Positions 36,733-44,950 of a DNA stretch of 64,000 nt are shown in pieces. Position 1 is the first letter of the stretch. Each line of letters opens with the position of its first letter. Origin of the DNA: Hymenobacter montanus (GTDB taxonomy: Bacteria > Bacteroidota > Bacteroidia > Cytophagales > Hymenobacteraceae); the NCBI RefSeq assembly GCF_014699115.1, contig NZ_JACXAD010000003.1, forward strand, positions 186,001-250,000, in the 5' to 3' direction. The position numbers were made by a program, and so were the translations under genes. The notes under the pieces were generated by a model. It was not told the origin of the DNA. It was given only the letters and a program-made list of their open reading frames with translations, and searched no databases.

Positions 36733-37131
36733 ATGGACTCCACCGCCACCACTCCGCAAACGCCCGTCATGCCCGAAGTCCCGATGGCCGTGACCGATCA
36801 GCAAAATACCGCCCTTCTCGACGATACAATAACCTTTCTCACGGCGAGTACGCCCACCAACTCCGGCCCCCAGGGCCTTGCCGAAGTTGAGCGGTGGACC
36901 GCCGTGCTGTCGGCTTCCGACCGGCCCGGCCTGGCTAAAATCAAGCAGGAGCTCAACCAGCTCGGGATTTTCCTGGCCGACCCCAAAACGCCGGCCCACG
37001 ACGTGGCCGAGGTGTTGGCCAGCCTCGGCGCCGAAACCGCTAAAGTCGCCGACGATGCCGGGGCCTACAGCGACCCCCTCAGCAACCTGAGCAAGCTACT
37101 CATCCGGGCCGGCAACACCTTGTCGCGGTAG
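36733..37131 (+). CDS. Hypothetical protein, 132 aa
   Basis: A soluble, acidic, helical protein without signal peptide. After a Thr/Pro-rich N-terminus (MDSTATTPQTPVMPEVP) come helices DDTITFLTAST, GLAEVERWTAVLSASDR and EVLASLGAETAKVADDAG. I do not recognise the family. It lies 115 bp before the next gene on the same strand. The opposite-strand frame is also open over part of it, but the start context and position behind a plain intergenic region favour this strand. Confidence 0.6.
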   Translation: MDSTATTPQTPVMPEVPMAVTDQQNTALLDDTITFLTASTPTNSGPQGLAEVERWTAVLSASDRPGLAKIKQELNQLGIFLADPKTPAHDVAEVLASLGAETAKVADDAGAYSDPLSNLSKLLIRAGNTLSR

Positions 37132-37246
37132 TGCGGCACTCCGTAACCAGCGTAGCGCGAACTTTGCGGTTCACATCCTCACCCCACCTGGAAATTGTTC
37201 CGGTGGTTTGTGCTGATGCGAATACCACTGTTCGCGCTATTGTTTC

Positions 37247-38263
37247 ATGGCTCCCTACACTCCCGCCGACCTGCTGCCCTACGACCCCTTCCAAGGCATG
37301 CGATTTGGCCCCGATACCTGCTTTCTCAGCGGTCAGCCCGTCGGCTCTGACGATACCATCCCCGTCTTCGCCGACTGGCTGCAAGCCCGCTACAGTCTGG
37401 CCGACCGGCCCATCCAGCTACTGGACCAGCGCACTGTGCTCATCCGCGAGCTGCGCCTGCCCGCCAGCCCGGCCGTGCGCCAGCGCATCGAGGAGCTCGA
37501 AAGCTGGGTCGAAGCGGCGGCGGCGCAGGGGCCCGCCGCCCTCCGGGCGCTTGGCGACGACACCTTGTTTCTGTGGCTGGGCAAGATGTTCTACGGCGTT
37601 TTTATCACGGAGCTGCTAAACGAGCTCGAGCCACTGATAAAGCCCAAGTACCCCCTAGCCGAAAATGCCGCCTTGGTTCGCCGGTTTCAGGCATTTTTTC
37701 AGTTGTTGCAGGGCCTGCGCGTGCCCACCGAATACGCCGACTTTGTGCCGGGCTCCGTTTTCGTGCTGGAAGCCGACCCCACCGAAGATGCCCAGCCATT
37801 TGAATACGACGACGACTTAAATACGCTCGTCTTCAGTATCAAGCTTGATAGCGCCGTGCTGGTGGCCTGCCTGGTCGACATCGGCCTGATTGGCCAGGCC
37901 ATGGGACGGGTTTACCAGGACGCCCAGCGCCCGCTTCACCCCGTGCAAATTGCCGAGTTTAAGGCTCGCGTGTACTACGCGGCTCACCTGCTGCACGTCG
38001 TGCCCGACCTCTACCCGCGGGCTCCCCGGGCCGGCGACACCAAGCTGGTGTTCGATGCCTTGATTGATGACGTGACCGCCTCCATCTTCAACCCCTGGGA
38101 AAACGGGGCTTACGCCCAAACCTTGGCTGAGATGTGGCAGCGCTGGAACATCACCCTCGCCGACGTAGTCCGCAACCCCGCCGAGCCCCTGAGTTTGTTG
38201 TACGACGAAGCCAGCCAGCCCCGGCAAATCAAGCATTGGCCGTTAACGCCCCCGGCAGAATGA
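37247..38263 (+). CDS. Hypothetical protein, 338 aa
   Basis: A soluble protein with no signal peptide. The N-terminus has DLLPYDPFQGMRFGPDTCFLSGQPV, which may be a small metal- or ligand-binding loop. It is followed by long helices (LRELRLPASPAVRQRIEEL-like segment) and a strand YDDDLNTLVFSIKLDSAV. I do not recognise the family. Its TGA stop overlaps the ATG of the DUF3089 gene (ATGA at 38260-38263), so the two are translationally coupled and probably act together. Confidence 0.7.
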   Translation: MAPYTPADLLPYDPFQGMRFGPDTCFLSGQPVGSDDTIPVFADWLQARYSLADRPIQLLDQRTVLIRELRLPASPAVRQRIEELESWVEAAAAQGPAALRALGDDTLFLWLGKMFYGVFITELLNELEPLIKPKYPLAENAALVRRFQAFFQLLQGLRVPTEYADFVPGSVFVLEADPTEDAQPFEYDDDLNTLVFSIKLDSAVLVACLVDIGLIGQAMGRVYQDAQRPLHPVQIAEFKARVYYAAHLLHVVPDLYPRAPRAGDTKLVFDALIDDVTASIFNPWENGAYAQTLAEMWQRWNITLADVVRNPAEPLSLLYDEASQPRQIKHWPLTPPAE

Positions 38264-39378
38264 GCAGACCGTCATTTTTCATGGATTATTATTCTTGCCA
38301 GCGAGAGCGCAGGTCGTGCCTAAAGCAGCCGTGGGGCCGGGTGGCAAGGCTGGCCAGCTGCGCTCTGCTAATGGCTTTGCCGCTCACATCCTGCCTTAAG
38401 CTAATCGAGCCGCGCCGCGATTTCGCCACCTACACCCCTGCTGCCGGTCCCGACTACGCTCAGGACAGCTACTGGGCGGCCCTGCCCACGCGCCGGGACT
38501 CCGCCGATGCCGTGCCCCGCAACACCCACCTGCGCGACGAGCAAGCTTCCGCCGTGGCCGACGTTTTCTTTGTGCATCCTACCACGTTCTATCGTTCGCA
38601 GGCTTGGAATGCGGATTTAGCCAAACCCCGGCTGAACCGCTTCACCGACCGCAGCACCATCCGGCACCAAGCCAGTGCTTTCAATGCCGCGGGTCGCATT
38701 TACGCCCCGCGCTACCGGCAGGCTACCCTGTATTCGTTTTTCGACGAGCAAACACCTAACGGGCAGGCGGCCCTCGACCTCGCTTACTCCGACGTTAAAG
38801 CCGCTTTCCGCTACTATCTGGCGCACTACAATCAAGGGCGCCCCATTATCATCGCGGGCCACAGCCAGGGCACTGCCCACGCCACGCGCCTGGTTCACGA
38901 CTTCTTCGACAACGACCCCGGGCTCCGCCGTCAGCTCGTGGCCGCCTACCTCATCGGCTATAAAGTGAAGCCCGATGAATACCTGTCCATTCGGCCCTGC
39001 GCCGATTCGTTGGCTACCGGCTGCTTCGTGACGTATAACGCGGTTGCCAAAGGCAACGAATACCCGCCCTTTCGTGGCTTGGCCGTAACCAACCCCCTCA
39101 CCTGGACGATGGATACGCTGCTGGCGTCCGCCAGCCTCAACCGGGGTGGCGTCAGCCAAGCGTTCAAGCGCATCGACCCGCACGTCACCGACGCCAAAAT
39201 CCATCGGGGGCTGCTGTGGGTGACCCCGCCCAAGCCCGGCCGCTACCCGCGCTTCCTGCTGCCCGGCCGCCTCGAGCTGCGCCACTCCTTTCACATCGCC
39301 GACTACGGTCTGTTCTACCTGAACATTCGCGAGAATGCCAAGGCCCGGGTACGGGCCTGGCAGCTAAATAATAAATGA
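38260..39378 (+). CDS. DUF3089 alpha/beta-hydrolase lipoprotein
   Basis: An alpha/beta hydrolase of the DUF3089 family with a hydrophobic signal ending LLMALPLTSC, so probably lipid-anchored in the periplasm. Family features are VADVFFVHPTTFYRS near the first strand, RIYAPRYRQATLYSF and the nucleophile elbow GHSQGTAHA. The substrate is unknown. The start ATG 38260 overlaps the preceding stop (ATGA); an internal ATG at 38281 would give a shorter signal. An in-frame start at 38134 would overlap the upstream gene by 130 bp and is rejected. Confidence 0.85.
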   Translation: MSRPSFFMDYYSCQRERRSCLKQPWGRVARLASCALLMALPLTSCLKLIEPRRDFATYTPAAGPDYAQDSYWAALPTRRDSADAVPRNTHLRDEQASAVADVFFVHPTTFYRSQAWNADLAKPRLNRFTDRSTIRHQASAFNAAGRIYAPRYRQATLYSFFDEQTPNGQAALDLAYSDVKAAFRYYLAHYNQGRPIIIAGHSQGTAHATRLVHDFFDNDPGLRRQLVAAYLIGYKVKPDEYLSIRPCADSLATGCFVTYNAVAKGNEYPPFRGLAVTNPLTWTMDTLLASASLNRGGVSQAFKRIDPHVTDAKIHRGLLWVTPPKPGRYPRFLLPGRLELRHSFHIADYGLFYLNIRENAKARVRAWQLNNK

Positions 39379-39409
39379 AAGCAGGCTGCTGTTGGCAACG
39401 AGATACTTT

Positions 39410-39706
39410 TCAGCGGGGTGATAGGTCATACTCAAATCGGACGCGAAAATGAGTGAGGGGAGTATCGGGGTTTCTACTGTTAAATGATTCGATTGAATTC
39501 CAAAATTGGGCTTCGTCAAAATCAGCAAAGTCGTTTACTGAGGCCAGCGCCAAGTTGTGTAATTGATAAGCCACTGGCCCCGCATACCGGCCAATACTGA
39601 TGGCTCGGGTATCATCATGTGTAGTTAAAGGCACCGGACTGGTTCTGATATCTAATAGAAATTGATAGATAATGCCACGGTAGGCCGCTTTTCGTAAGTC
39701 ATCCAT
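39410..39706 (-). CDS. Hypothetical protein, 98 aa
   Basis: A soluble protein, no signal peptide, not recognised. It begins MDDLRKAAYRGIIYQFLLDI and contains ISIGRYAGPVAYQLHNLA and FNSRNPDTPLTHFRVRFEYD. It is AT-richer than its neighbours. It lies behind the tsf terminator, tail to tail with the DUF3089 gene, and must have its own promoter in the 39707-39728 area or read through the terminator. Confidence 0.55.
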   Translation of the reverse strand: MDDLRKAAYRGIIYQFLLDIRTSPVPLTTHDDTRAISIGRYAGPVAYQLHNLALASVNDFADFDEAQFWNSIESFNSRNPDTPLTHFRVRFEYDLSPR

Positions 39707-39722
39707 TCCGCAGAATCAAGAT

Positions 39723-39757
39723 AAAAAAAAGCCCGTCGGCACAATGCCGACGGGCTT
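39723..39757 (-). terminator. Terminator of the rplM-rpsI-rpsB-tsf cluster
   Basis: The stem AAGCCCGTCGGC/GCCGACGGGCTT is followed on the minus strand by a run of T. It lies 23 bp behind the tsf stop. Confidence 0.88.
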
Positions 39758-39779
39758 ACAATTTAGCTAAAAGGGGCAA

Positions 39780-40616
39780 TTAAGCGCCGATAGCGACCCG
39801 CTTGAAGTCCGAAACCGTCATGCCTTTCGACTTGCTGTCGAGCAGGGCGGCAATGGTCAGGGAGTTGTCTTTCACAAACTCCTGGTTCAGCAGCGTGTTC
39901 TCTTTGTAGAACTTGTTGAGCTTGCCTTGCGCAATTTTCTCCAACATCGCTTCCGGCTTGCCTTCGGCGCGTGCTTGCTCTTTGCCGATTTCGATTTCGC
40001 GTTCCACCGTGGCCGAGTCTACTCCGTCTTTGTCAACGGCTACGGGCTTCATGGCCACGATTTGCATGGCCACGTCGCGGCCCACGGCAGCAGCGTCGGC
40101 CGAGCCTACATTCTTCAGGCCCACGAGTACGCCCTTCTTGCTATCGGAGTGAATATAGGAAGCTACCTTCTCCGCGGTCAGCGTGGCGTAGGTCAGGTCC
40201 AGCTTCTCGCCGATTTTGCCCATCAGGTCAGTGATGTGCTCCTGAATGGTCAGGCCATCGTCTTCCTTCACGGCCAGCAAGTCTTCCTTGGTCGCGGCGT
40301 TGGTACGCACGGCGGCATCCAGGGTGCGTTGCACCAGCTCGCGGAAGCTAGCCACTTTGGCTACCGATTCGGTTTCGCAGGCCAGGGCGACCAGCTTGCC
40401 GCTGGTGCCGTCTTCGCTTACGCTAACGGCTACAAAGCCTTCCGATGTTTCGTTCTCGGCCCGCTTGTCGGCGATTTTCTGACCGGCCTTGCGCAAAATG
40501 TCGCGGGCAGCTTCGAAGTCACCATCGGCTTCGGTCAGGGCTTTTTTGCAATCCATCATGCCCGCACCAGTCATGGTGCGGAGCTTGTTTACGTCTGCGG
40601 CGGTAATAGCGGCCAT
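39780..40616 (-). CDS. tsf: Elongation factor Ts
   Basis: Nucleotide-exchange factor for EF-Tu in translation. The N-terminal UBA-like domain has VNKLRTMTGAGMMDCKKALT, the conserved TGAGMMDCK motif. The core follows with CETESVAKVASFRELVQ and a C-terminal part containing LLNQEFVKDNSLT. 278 aa matches Bacteroidota EF-Ts. It is downstream of rpsB on the same strand, the classic rpsB-tsf order, with a hairpin between them that could set the expression ratio. Confidence 0.97.
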   Translation of the reverse strand: MAAITAADVNKLRTMTGAGMMDCKKALTEADGDFEAARDILRKAGQKIADKRAENETSEGFVAVSVSEDGTSGKLVALACETESVAKVASFRELVQRTLDAAVRTNAATKEDLLAVKEDDGLTIQEHITDLMGKIGEKLDLTYATLTAEKVASYIHSDSKKGVLVGLKNVGSADAAAVGRDVAMQIVAMKPVAVDKDGVDSATVEREIEIGKEQARAEGKPEAMLEKIAQGKLNKFYKENTLLNQEFVKDNSLTIAALLDSKSKGMTVSDFKRVAIGA

Positions 40617-40698
40617 TTGAAGTAGCGCGGACTTTAAGCCCGCGAATTAAGTGGAGGTGTAGGGTTAAAATAGTCGCGAACCCCAGGTTCGCGTTACA

Positions 40699-40745
40699 GA
40701 AAAAGGGAACCTCCGGAGCCTAGCTACTCGAAGGTTCCCTTCTTT
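40699..40745 (-). terminator. Hairpin between rpsB and tsf, possible attenuator
   Basis: The stem AAGGGAACCT/AGGTTCCCTT has a loop of about 19 nt and a T-tract on the minus strand. It probably works as a partial terminator reducing readthrough into tsf. Confidence 0.6.
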
Positions 40746-40764
40746 CAAAGAGCGAAAAAAGCGC

Positions 40765-41532
40765 TTATTCTTCGTCAGCAGCGGTTTTCTCAGCGATGGC
40801 TGCCTCATCGGCTTCCTTGCGCTCAGCGTCTTCTTTGTCGACTTTGCGCTCCGACAGACCGTCTTCGATGGCCTTGCCAATCACGCCCACGATGAGCTGA
40901 ATCGACTTCGAGGCGTCGTCGTTGGCCGGAATCGGGAACTGTACCAACTCGGGGTTGGAGTTCGTGTCGCAGATGGCAAACACCGGGATGCCCAGCTTAT
41001 GCGCTTCCTTTACGGCAATGTGCTCGCGCTTCACGTCCACCACGAAGAGGGCGGCGGGCAGGCGGCCGAGGTCGGCAATACCCCCCAGCACGCGGTCCAG
41101 CTTGGCCCGCTCCCGCGACATCATCAGCTTTTCGCGCTTGGCGAGTGCGGCGTAGGCCGTGTTCTCTTTCACCATTTTGTCGATGGTGGCCATTTTCTTC
41201 AGCGACTTGCGCACCGTGGCGAAGTTGGTGAGCATACCTCCCAGCCACCGGTCGGTGACGTAGGGCATCTTCAGGCGCTCAGCTTCGGTGGTTACAATTT
41301 CCTGAGCCTGCTTTTTCGTGGCGACGAACATCACCTTGCGGCCGCTCTTCGCGATGTTGCGAATAGCCTGGGCGGCGTAGTCGAGCGAAACCAGGGTTTT
41401 GTTGAGGTCGATGATGTGGATGCCGTTCTTCTCCATGAAGATGTACGGCGCCATTTTGGGGTCCCACTTGCGCGTGAGGTGGCCAAAATGGGCACCTGCG
41501 TCGAGCAGGTCCTTATAAGTAGTCTGAGCCAT
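40765..41532 (-). CDS. rpsB: 30S ribosomal protein S2
   Basis: Small-subunit protein uS2. Signature segments include LLDAGAHFGHLTRKWDPKM, IHIIDLNKT, DRWLGGMLTNFATVRKS, RLPAALFVVDVKREHIAVKE and GIPVFAICDTNSNP. 255 aa with an acidic/Lys C-terminal extension is normal for the phylum. It is 18 bp downstream of rpsI on the same strand and co-transcribed from the promoter at 42564-42595. Confidence 0.98.
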   Translation of the reverse strand: MAQTTYKDLLDAGAHFGHLTRKWDPKMAPYIFMEKNGIHIIDLNKTLVSLDYAAQAIRNIAKSGRKVMFVATKKQAQEIVTTEAERLKMPYVTDRWLGGMLTNFATVRKSLKKMATIDKMVKENTAYAALAKREKLMMSRERAKLDRVLGGIADLGRLPAALFVVDVKREHIAVKEAHKLGIPVFAICDTNSNPELVQFPIPANDDASKSIQLIVGVIGKAIEDGLSERKVDKEDAERKEADEAAIAEKTAADEE

Positions 41533-41550
41533 GATAGGTTTCTTCCTGGT

Positions 41551-41937
41551 TTAGCGTTTCGAGAACTGGAACGAGCGGCGAGCCTTGCGCTTGCCAAATT
41601 TCTTGCGTTCCACCATGCGCGGGTCGCGGGTCAGGAAGCCTTCCTTCTTCAAAGCAGGGCGACTTTCCTCGTTGTCGCTCACGAGCGCCTTGGTGATGGC
41701 CAGCCGGATGGCCTCGGCCTGGGCCGAAATGCCGCCGCCGCGCACGTTCACCTTAATGTCGTACTGGCCGACTTGCTCGAGGATTGCCAGGGGTTGGTTC
41801 ACGACGTTTTCCAGCAACTCGTTGCTGAAATACGACTTCATGTCCCGGTCATTGATAGTGATATTCCCTTGCCCGGCCTGCATGTAAATGCGGGCCACCG
41901 AGGTTTTTCTTCTACCAGAAGTGTTGGTAATTGCCAT
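41551..41937 (-). CDS. rpsI: 30S ribosomal protein S9
   Basis: Small-subunit protein uS9. Signatures are GRRKTSVARIYMQAGQG near the start, VNVRGGGISAQAEAIRLAI, LTRDPRMVERKKFGKRKAR, and the basic end RRSFQFSKR that reaches the P-site tRNA. 128 aa is standard. It follows rplM as in almost all bacteria, but about 100 bp containing an inverted repeat separate the two. Confidence 0.98.
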   Translation of the reverse strand: MAITNTSGRRKTSVARIYMQAGQGNITINDRDMKSYFSNELLENVVNQPLAILEQVGQYDIKVNVRGGGISAQAEAIRLAITKALVSDNEESRPALKKEGFLTRDPRMVERKKFGKRKARRSFQFSKR

Positions 41938-41953
41938 TTAGGTTAAAAAATTG

Positions 41954-42031
41954 TGAAAATGTGCTGGATGTGAAAAATGTGAAAAATGAGAACAGTGGTT
42001 AATCTCCACATTTTCACATCTCCACATTTAC
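41954..42031. repeat. Imperfect inverted repeat between rplM and rpsI
   Basis: The left arm GATGTGAAAAATGTG pairs with the right arm CACATTTTCACATC and flanking CACATTTAC. It lies in the rplM-rpsI spacer and looks like a dispersed hairpin element; without a T-tract it is unlikely to be a terminator. Confidence 0.6.
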
Positions 42032-42038
42032 CCACCTA

Positions 42039-42491
42039 TTAAAGGTTTTTGAGTTCGATAGCCACGGGCTGCTGGGCCTCGTGGGGGTGCTCAGTGCCCG
42101 GGTACACGTACAGGTTGCGGTACTGAGCCGAACCCAGCTTGTTGTCTTGCAGCATGCCTTTCACCGCGTGCTCGATTACCCGACGCGAGTCACGGTTCAT
42201 TTGCTCGCGCACCGTGCGACGCTTCTGGCCACCGGGGTAGCCCGAGTGGGTGATGTAAACCTTTTCGGTCATCTTCTTGCCCGTTACGCGCAGCTTGTCA
42301 GCGTTGATAACGATGACGTTGTCGCCGCAGTCCGAGTTAGGGGTGAACGAAGGCTTGTGCTTGCCCCGCAGAATGTTGGCAATCTGCGAGCAAACGCGGC
42401 CCAGCGGGGCTACGCTGGCGTCTACGATAACCCAGCTCTTCTGGGCGTTGGCCTTATTGACGTGGGTCGTCTTGAAGCTCAGGTGGTCCAT
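42039..42491 (-). CDS. rplM: 50S ribosomal protein L13
   Basis: Large-subunit protein uL13. Signatures include SWVIVDASVAPLGRVCSQIA, LRGKHKPSFTPNSDCGDNVI, INADKLRVTGKKMTEKVY and HSGYPGGQKRRTVREQM. 150 aa is normal. First gene of the minus-strand cluster rplM-rpsI-rpsB-tsf, with a leader of about 65 nt from the promoter at 42564-42595. Confidence 0.98.
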   Translation of the reverse strand: MDHLSFKTTHVNKANAQKSWVIVDASVAPLGRVCSQIANILRGKHKPSFTPNSDCGDNVIVINADKLRVTGKKMTEKVYITHSGYPGGQKRRTVREQMNRDSRRVIEHAVKGMLQDNKLGSAQYRNLYVYPGTEHPHEAQQPVAIELKNL

Positions 42492-42563
42492 GAGTCGAAA
42501 AAAAGGTATGCTAAACTATTGAATAAGAAGCCCGAGCTGGTTAAGGTTCGGAAAAAACGGACA

Positions 42564-42595
42564 CAAAGGTACTGATAATCCGAGAGAATGCCAAA
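42564..42595 (-). promoter_or_regulatory. Promoter of the rplM-rpsI-rpsB-tsf cluster
   Basis: On the minus strand a -33 box TTTG (42595-42592) and a -7 box TACCTTTG (42571-42564) are separated by 20 bp, a good Bacteroidota vegetative promoter. It is the best-formed promoter in the window. Confidence 0.65.
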
Positions 42596-42678
42596 CGTGA
42601 GTAGGTAGTTTTTCCACTGATAACCGGAGTTGCGGCACTTATCCAAGCCCAACCAGGTGCGTAAGGTGAGCACAAGCG

Positions 42679-42686
42679 TACTTTTG
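42679..42686 (+). promoter_or_regulatory. Possible -7 box of the membrane glycosyltransferase-like gene
   Basis: TACTTTTG fits TAnnTTTG and lies 17 bp before ATG 42703, so the leader would be short. It argues against TTG 42694 as start. Confidence 0.4.
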
Positions 42687-42702
42687 AGGCATATTGTTCG
42701 CT

Positions 42703-44166
42703 ATGAATTCATCAGTTGCCCTTCCATACTCGGCTGCTTCCACTCGTCGGGCCCTTCTGTTATTAGCCATCCTACTGTTGCTATCAGTTGTGGTAGCGTT
42801 CATCACGACTAATACTTACGATTCGGGCGATAGCATCAAGCACTACCTGTTTGCGCGGTACGCATTCCAGTACCCCATGAATTACCTGGATTCGTGGGCT
42901 AAGCCGTTGTTCACCCTCGTGGCCTCGGTGCCGGCGCAGGCGGGGTTTATGGGCATGAAGCTTTTTCAGTGTGGGGTAGTGGCCGTGTCAGCCTGGTGCG
43001 CCTACGTGGTGGCTCGCAGCCTGCGGCTGCCGGTGCCGGAGCTGGCTATTCTGTTTGCCTACGCGACGCCGGACTATTTCATCATCCAGTTTTCGGGCCT
43101 TACGGAGCCGCTGTTCGGGTTGGTGCTGGTGAGCGCCGTCATGCTGGCAGTCACTAACCGCCCGGGGTGGTCGGCGGCGCTCATTTCCTGGCTGCCCTTT
43201 GTGCGGTCCGAAGGGTTTATTCTGCTTGGGCTATGGGTGGTGTACTTCGCCTGGCGCCGGCAGTGGCGCTATCTGCCACTGCTGGTGGTGGGCTACGTGG
43301 TATTCAGCGCCGTGGGAGCCATTGTAATGCATGAGCCCGGCTGGGTTTTTGGCCATAATCCGTACGCTACGATATCGGTATACGGGCACGGTGCATGGGG
43401 CCATTTCGTGTTCAACCTGCCCGGGTTGTTGGGGTGGGTGCTGCTACTACTGGCGGTAGTTGGGGGTGGGCGAATGGTACTCGACCTGCTGCACCCGGAG
43501 CATCGCCAGCGGCCCCTATTCAGCGCGGAGCTGCTACTGATTTATGGCAGCATTTGCGTTTTTATTGCGGCGCATACCATCTTTTGGGCATTGGGCTTGT
43601 TCAATTCGTTTGGCATGACCAGAGTGCTCACGGTGACGGCACCATTGTTTGCCATAGTAGCGCTCAGAGGCCTGACCTGGCTGGCGCAACTGGGCCGGAC
43701 GCCGGAAGCCCAACGGCGCATTCGGATTGCGGCGGTAGTAGCGGTAGTAGCCTTCTTGTTTCTCGGAACGCGGCAGGGCTTTCGCTGGGAACGCGACTTC
43801 ACTCGCCCGGCCGACCAGGAAGTGCTGGAAAATGCTGCCGCCTGGATTCGTAAGACGTACGGGCAAGGTACGCGGCCTTTGGCGTATGAGGCTGTTTATA
43901 TAGCAATAGCTACGAAAAACAATTTTTTCGATCCAACCGAGCACCCGCCCATTGCGGTGAGCCAGGACGGCCGGGTGGAGTCGCTGCCAGTGGGTACGCT
44001 GCTGGTGTGGGACGACTGGTTCGCCCCTACCGAAGGCCATGTGCAATTGTCCAAGCTGCGTTCGGATGCGCGTTTCCGCGAGCTATACCAGGACGCGAAA
44101 CCGCGCAACCGTCGGCATCCGGAACGTGATACCACTCGCGTAATCGTGTTTGAGCGCGTACAATAA
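42703..44166 (+). CDS. Polytopic membrane protein, GT-C glycosyltransferase-like
   Basis: About ten membrane helices. The N-terminal helix is followed by TTNTYDSGDSIKHYLFARYA, an extracytoplasmic loop with acidic residues where GT-C enzymes hold their catalytic Asp. Further helices follow (ILLLAILLLLSVVV-type, FVLAVVGGGR-type, ITVTAPLFAIVALRGLTWL) and then a soluble C-terminal domain of about 110 aa with VWDDWFAPTEGHVQLSKL. Such proteins transfer sugars from lipid-linked donors. The exact reaction is unknown. It is divergent from the ribosomal cluster and 6 bp from the convergent RluA gene. Confidence 0.72.
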   Translation: MNSSVALPYSAASTRRALLLLAILLLLSVVVAFITTNTYDSGDSIKHYLFARYAFQYPMNYLDSWAKPLFTLVASVPAQAGFMGMKLFQCGVVAVSAWCAYVVARSLRLPVPELAILFAYATPDYFIIQFSGLTEPLFGLVLVSAVMLAVTNRPGWSAALISWLPFVRSEGFILLGLWVVYFAWRRQWRYLPLLVVGYVVFSAVGAIVMHEPGWVFGHNPYATISVYGHGAWGHFVFNLPGLLGWVLLLLAVVGGGRMVLDLLHPEHRQRPLFSAELLLIYGSICVFIAAHTIFWALGLFNSFGMTRVLTVTAPLFAIVALRGLTWLAQLGRTPEAQRRIRIAAVVAVVAFLFLGTRQGFRWERDFTRPADQEVLENAAAWIRKTYGQGTRPLAYEAVYIAIATKNNFFDPTEHPPIAVSQDGRVESLPVGTLLVWDDWFAPTEGHVQLSKLRSDARFRELYQDAKPRNRRHPERDTTRVIVFERVQ

Positions 44167-44172
44167 TCCGCT

Positions 44173-44886
44173 TTACTGATTTTGCCGCAGCGTGTCCACC
44201 AGTACCCGGAAATCCTTCGGATAGGGCGCTTCGACAGCTATTTCCTCATCGTTCAGCCCCGAAAACCGCAGCTGTACGGCGTGCAGGGCAAACCGCTTGA
44301 TGAACGGCTGCTCTTCTTCACCCTCCTTCAGGTTAAATTTCTTTTTAAGGGTAGAAAGGTAGAAATCCTCCCCGCCATAGTCCTTGTCGCCAATAATGGG
44401 TGCTTGCAAGTACATGAGGTGCAGCCGGATCTGGTGCATGCGGCCGGTGATGGGCTCACACAGGACCAGAGAGTGCCGGGCGAAGTTTTCGAGCGTGGTA
44501 AAATAGGTTTCGGCGGGCTTGCCTTTGTAAGCGAGGCGTGCCCGGCCGCGGGTAGTGGTTTCGATATTGCGCTCGACCAACTGGTGGTCGAAGTGGGGCG
44601 TGCCCCACACCGCGGCGTGGTACTGCTTCTTTACCTCGCGGTTCTCAAACTGCATGGCGAGGTGGCGGTAGGCGGCCGGGTTTTTGGCGAAGGCCAGCGC
44701 GCCGCTGGTTTCCCGGTCGAGGCGGTGGGCGGCCTGAATATCGTCGTAGTGCTGGCGGGCGAGGCGCAGCATATTGGGCGCACCACCTACCCGCTCGTCG
44801 AGCGTAGCCAGAAACGGGGGCTTATTCACAACGAGGTAGTCGTCGTTTTCAAAAATAACGAGGTCAGAAAAAGTAGGAAGCTTCAT
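44173..44886 (-). CDS. RluA-family RNA pseudouridine synthase
   Basis: An enzyme that converts uridine to pseudouridine in rRNA or tRNA. The catalytic motif HRLDRET is at residues 54-60 with Asp57 as nucleophile. Other family blocks are YLVVNKPPFLATLDE, ITGRMHQIRLHLMYLQAPIIGD and RFALHAVQLRF. No S4 RNA-binding domain precedes the core, so it is the short class, and the target base cannot be deduced. ATG 44884-44886 gives 237 aa; an upstream frame to 44913 adds non-conserved residues. Confidence 0.92.
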   Translation of the reverse strand: MKLPTFSDLVIFENDDYLVVNKPPFLATLDERVGGAPNMLRLARQHYDDIQAAHRLDRETSGALAFAKNPAAYRHLAMQFENREVKKQYHAAVWGTPHFDHQLVERNIETTTRGRARLAYKGKPAETYFTTLENFARHSLVLCEPITGRMHQIRLHLMYLQAPIIGDKDYGGEDFYLSTLKKKFNLKEGEEEQPFIKRFALHAVQLRFSGLNDEEIAVEAPYPKDFRVLVDTLRQNQ

Positions 44887-44950
44887 ACGCAGCCGCAAAG
44901 GTACGGCTAACACCCGGCGGAGCCGAAGCCGAAACGAGGGCTCGGTTCGA

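Noticed and set aside
40999..41946. A 315-codon plus-strand frame across rpsB and rpsI
   Set aside because: A mirror frame of two certain ribosomal genes; no independent evidence.
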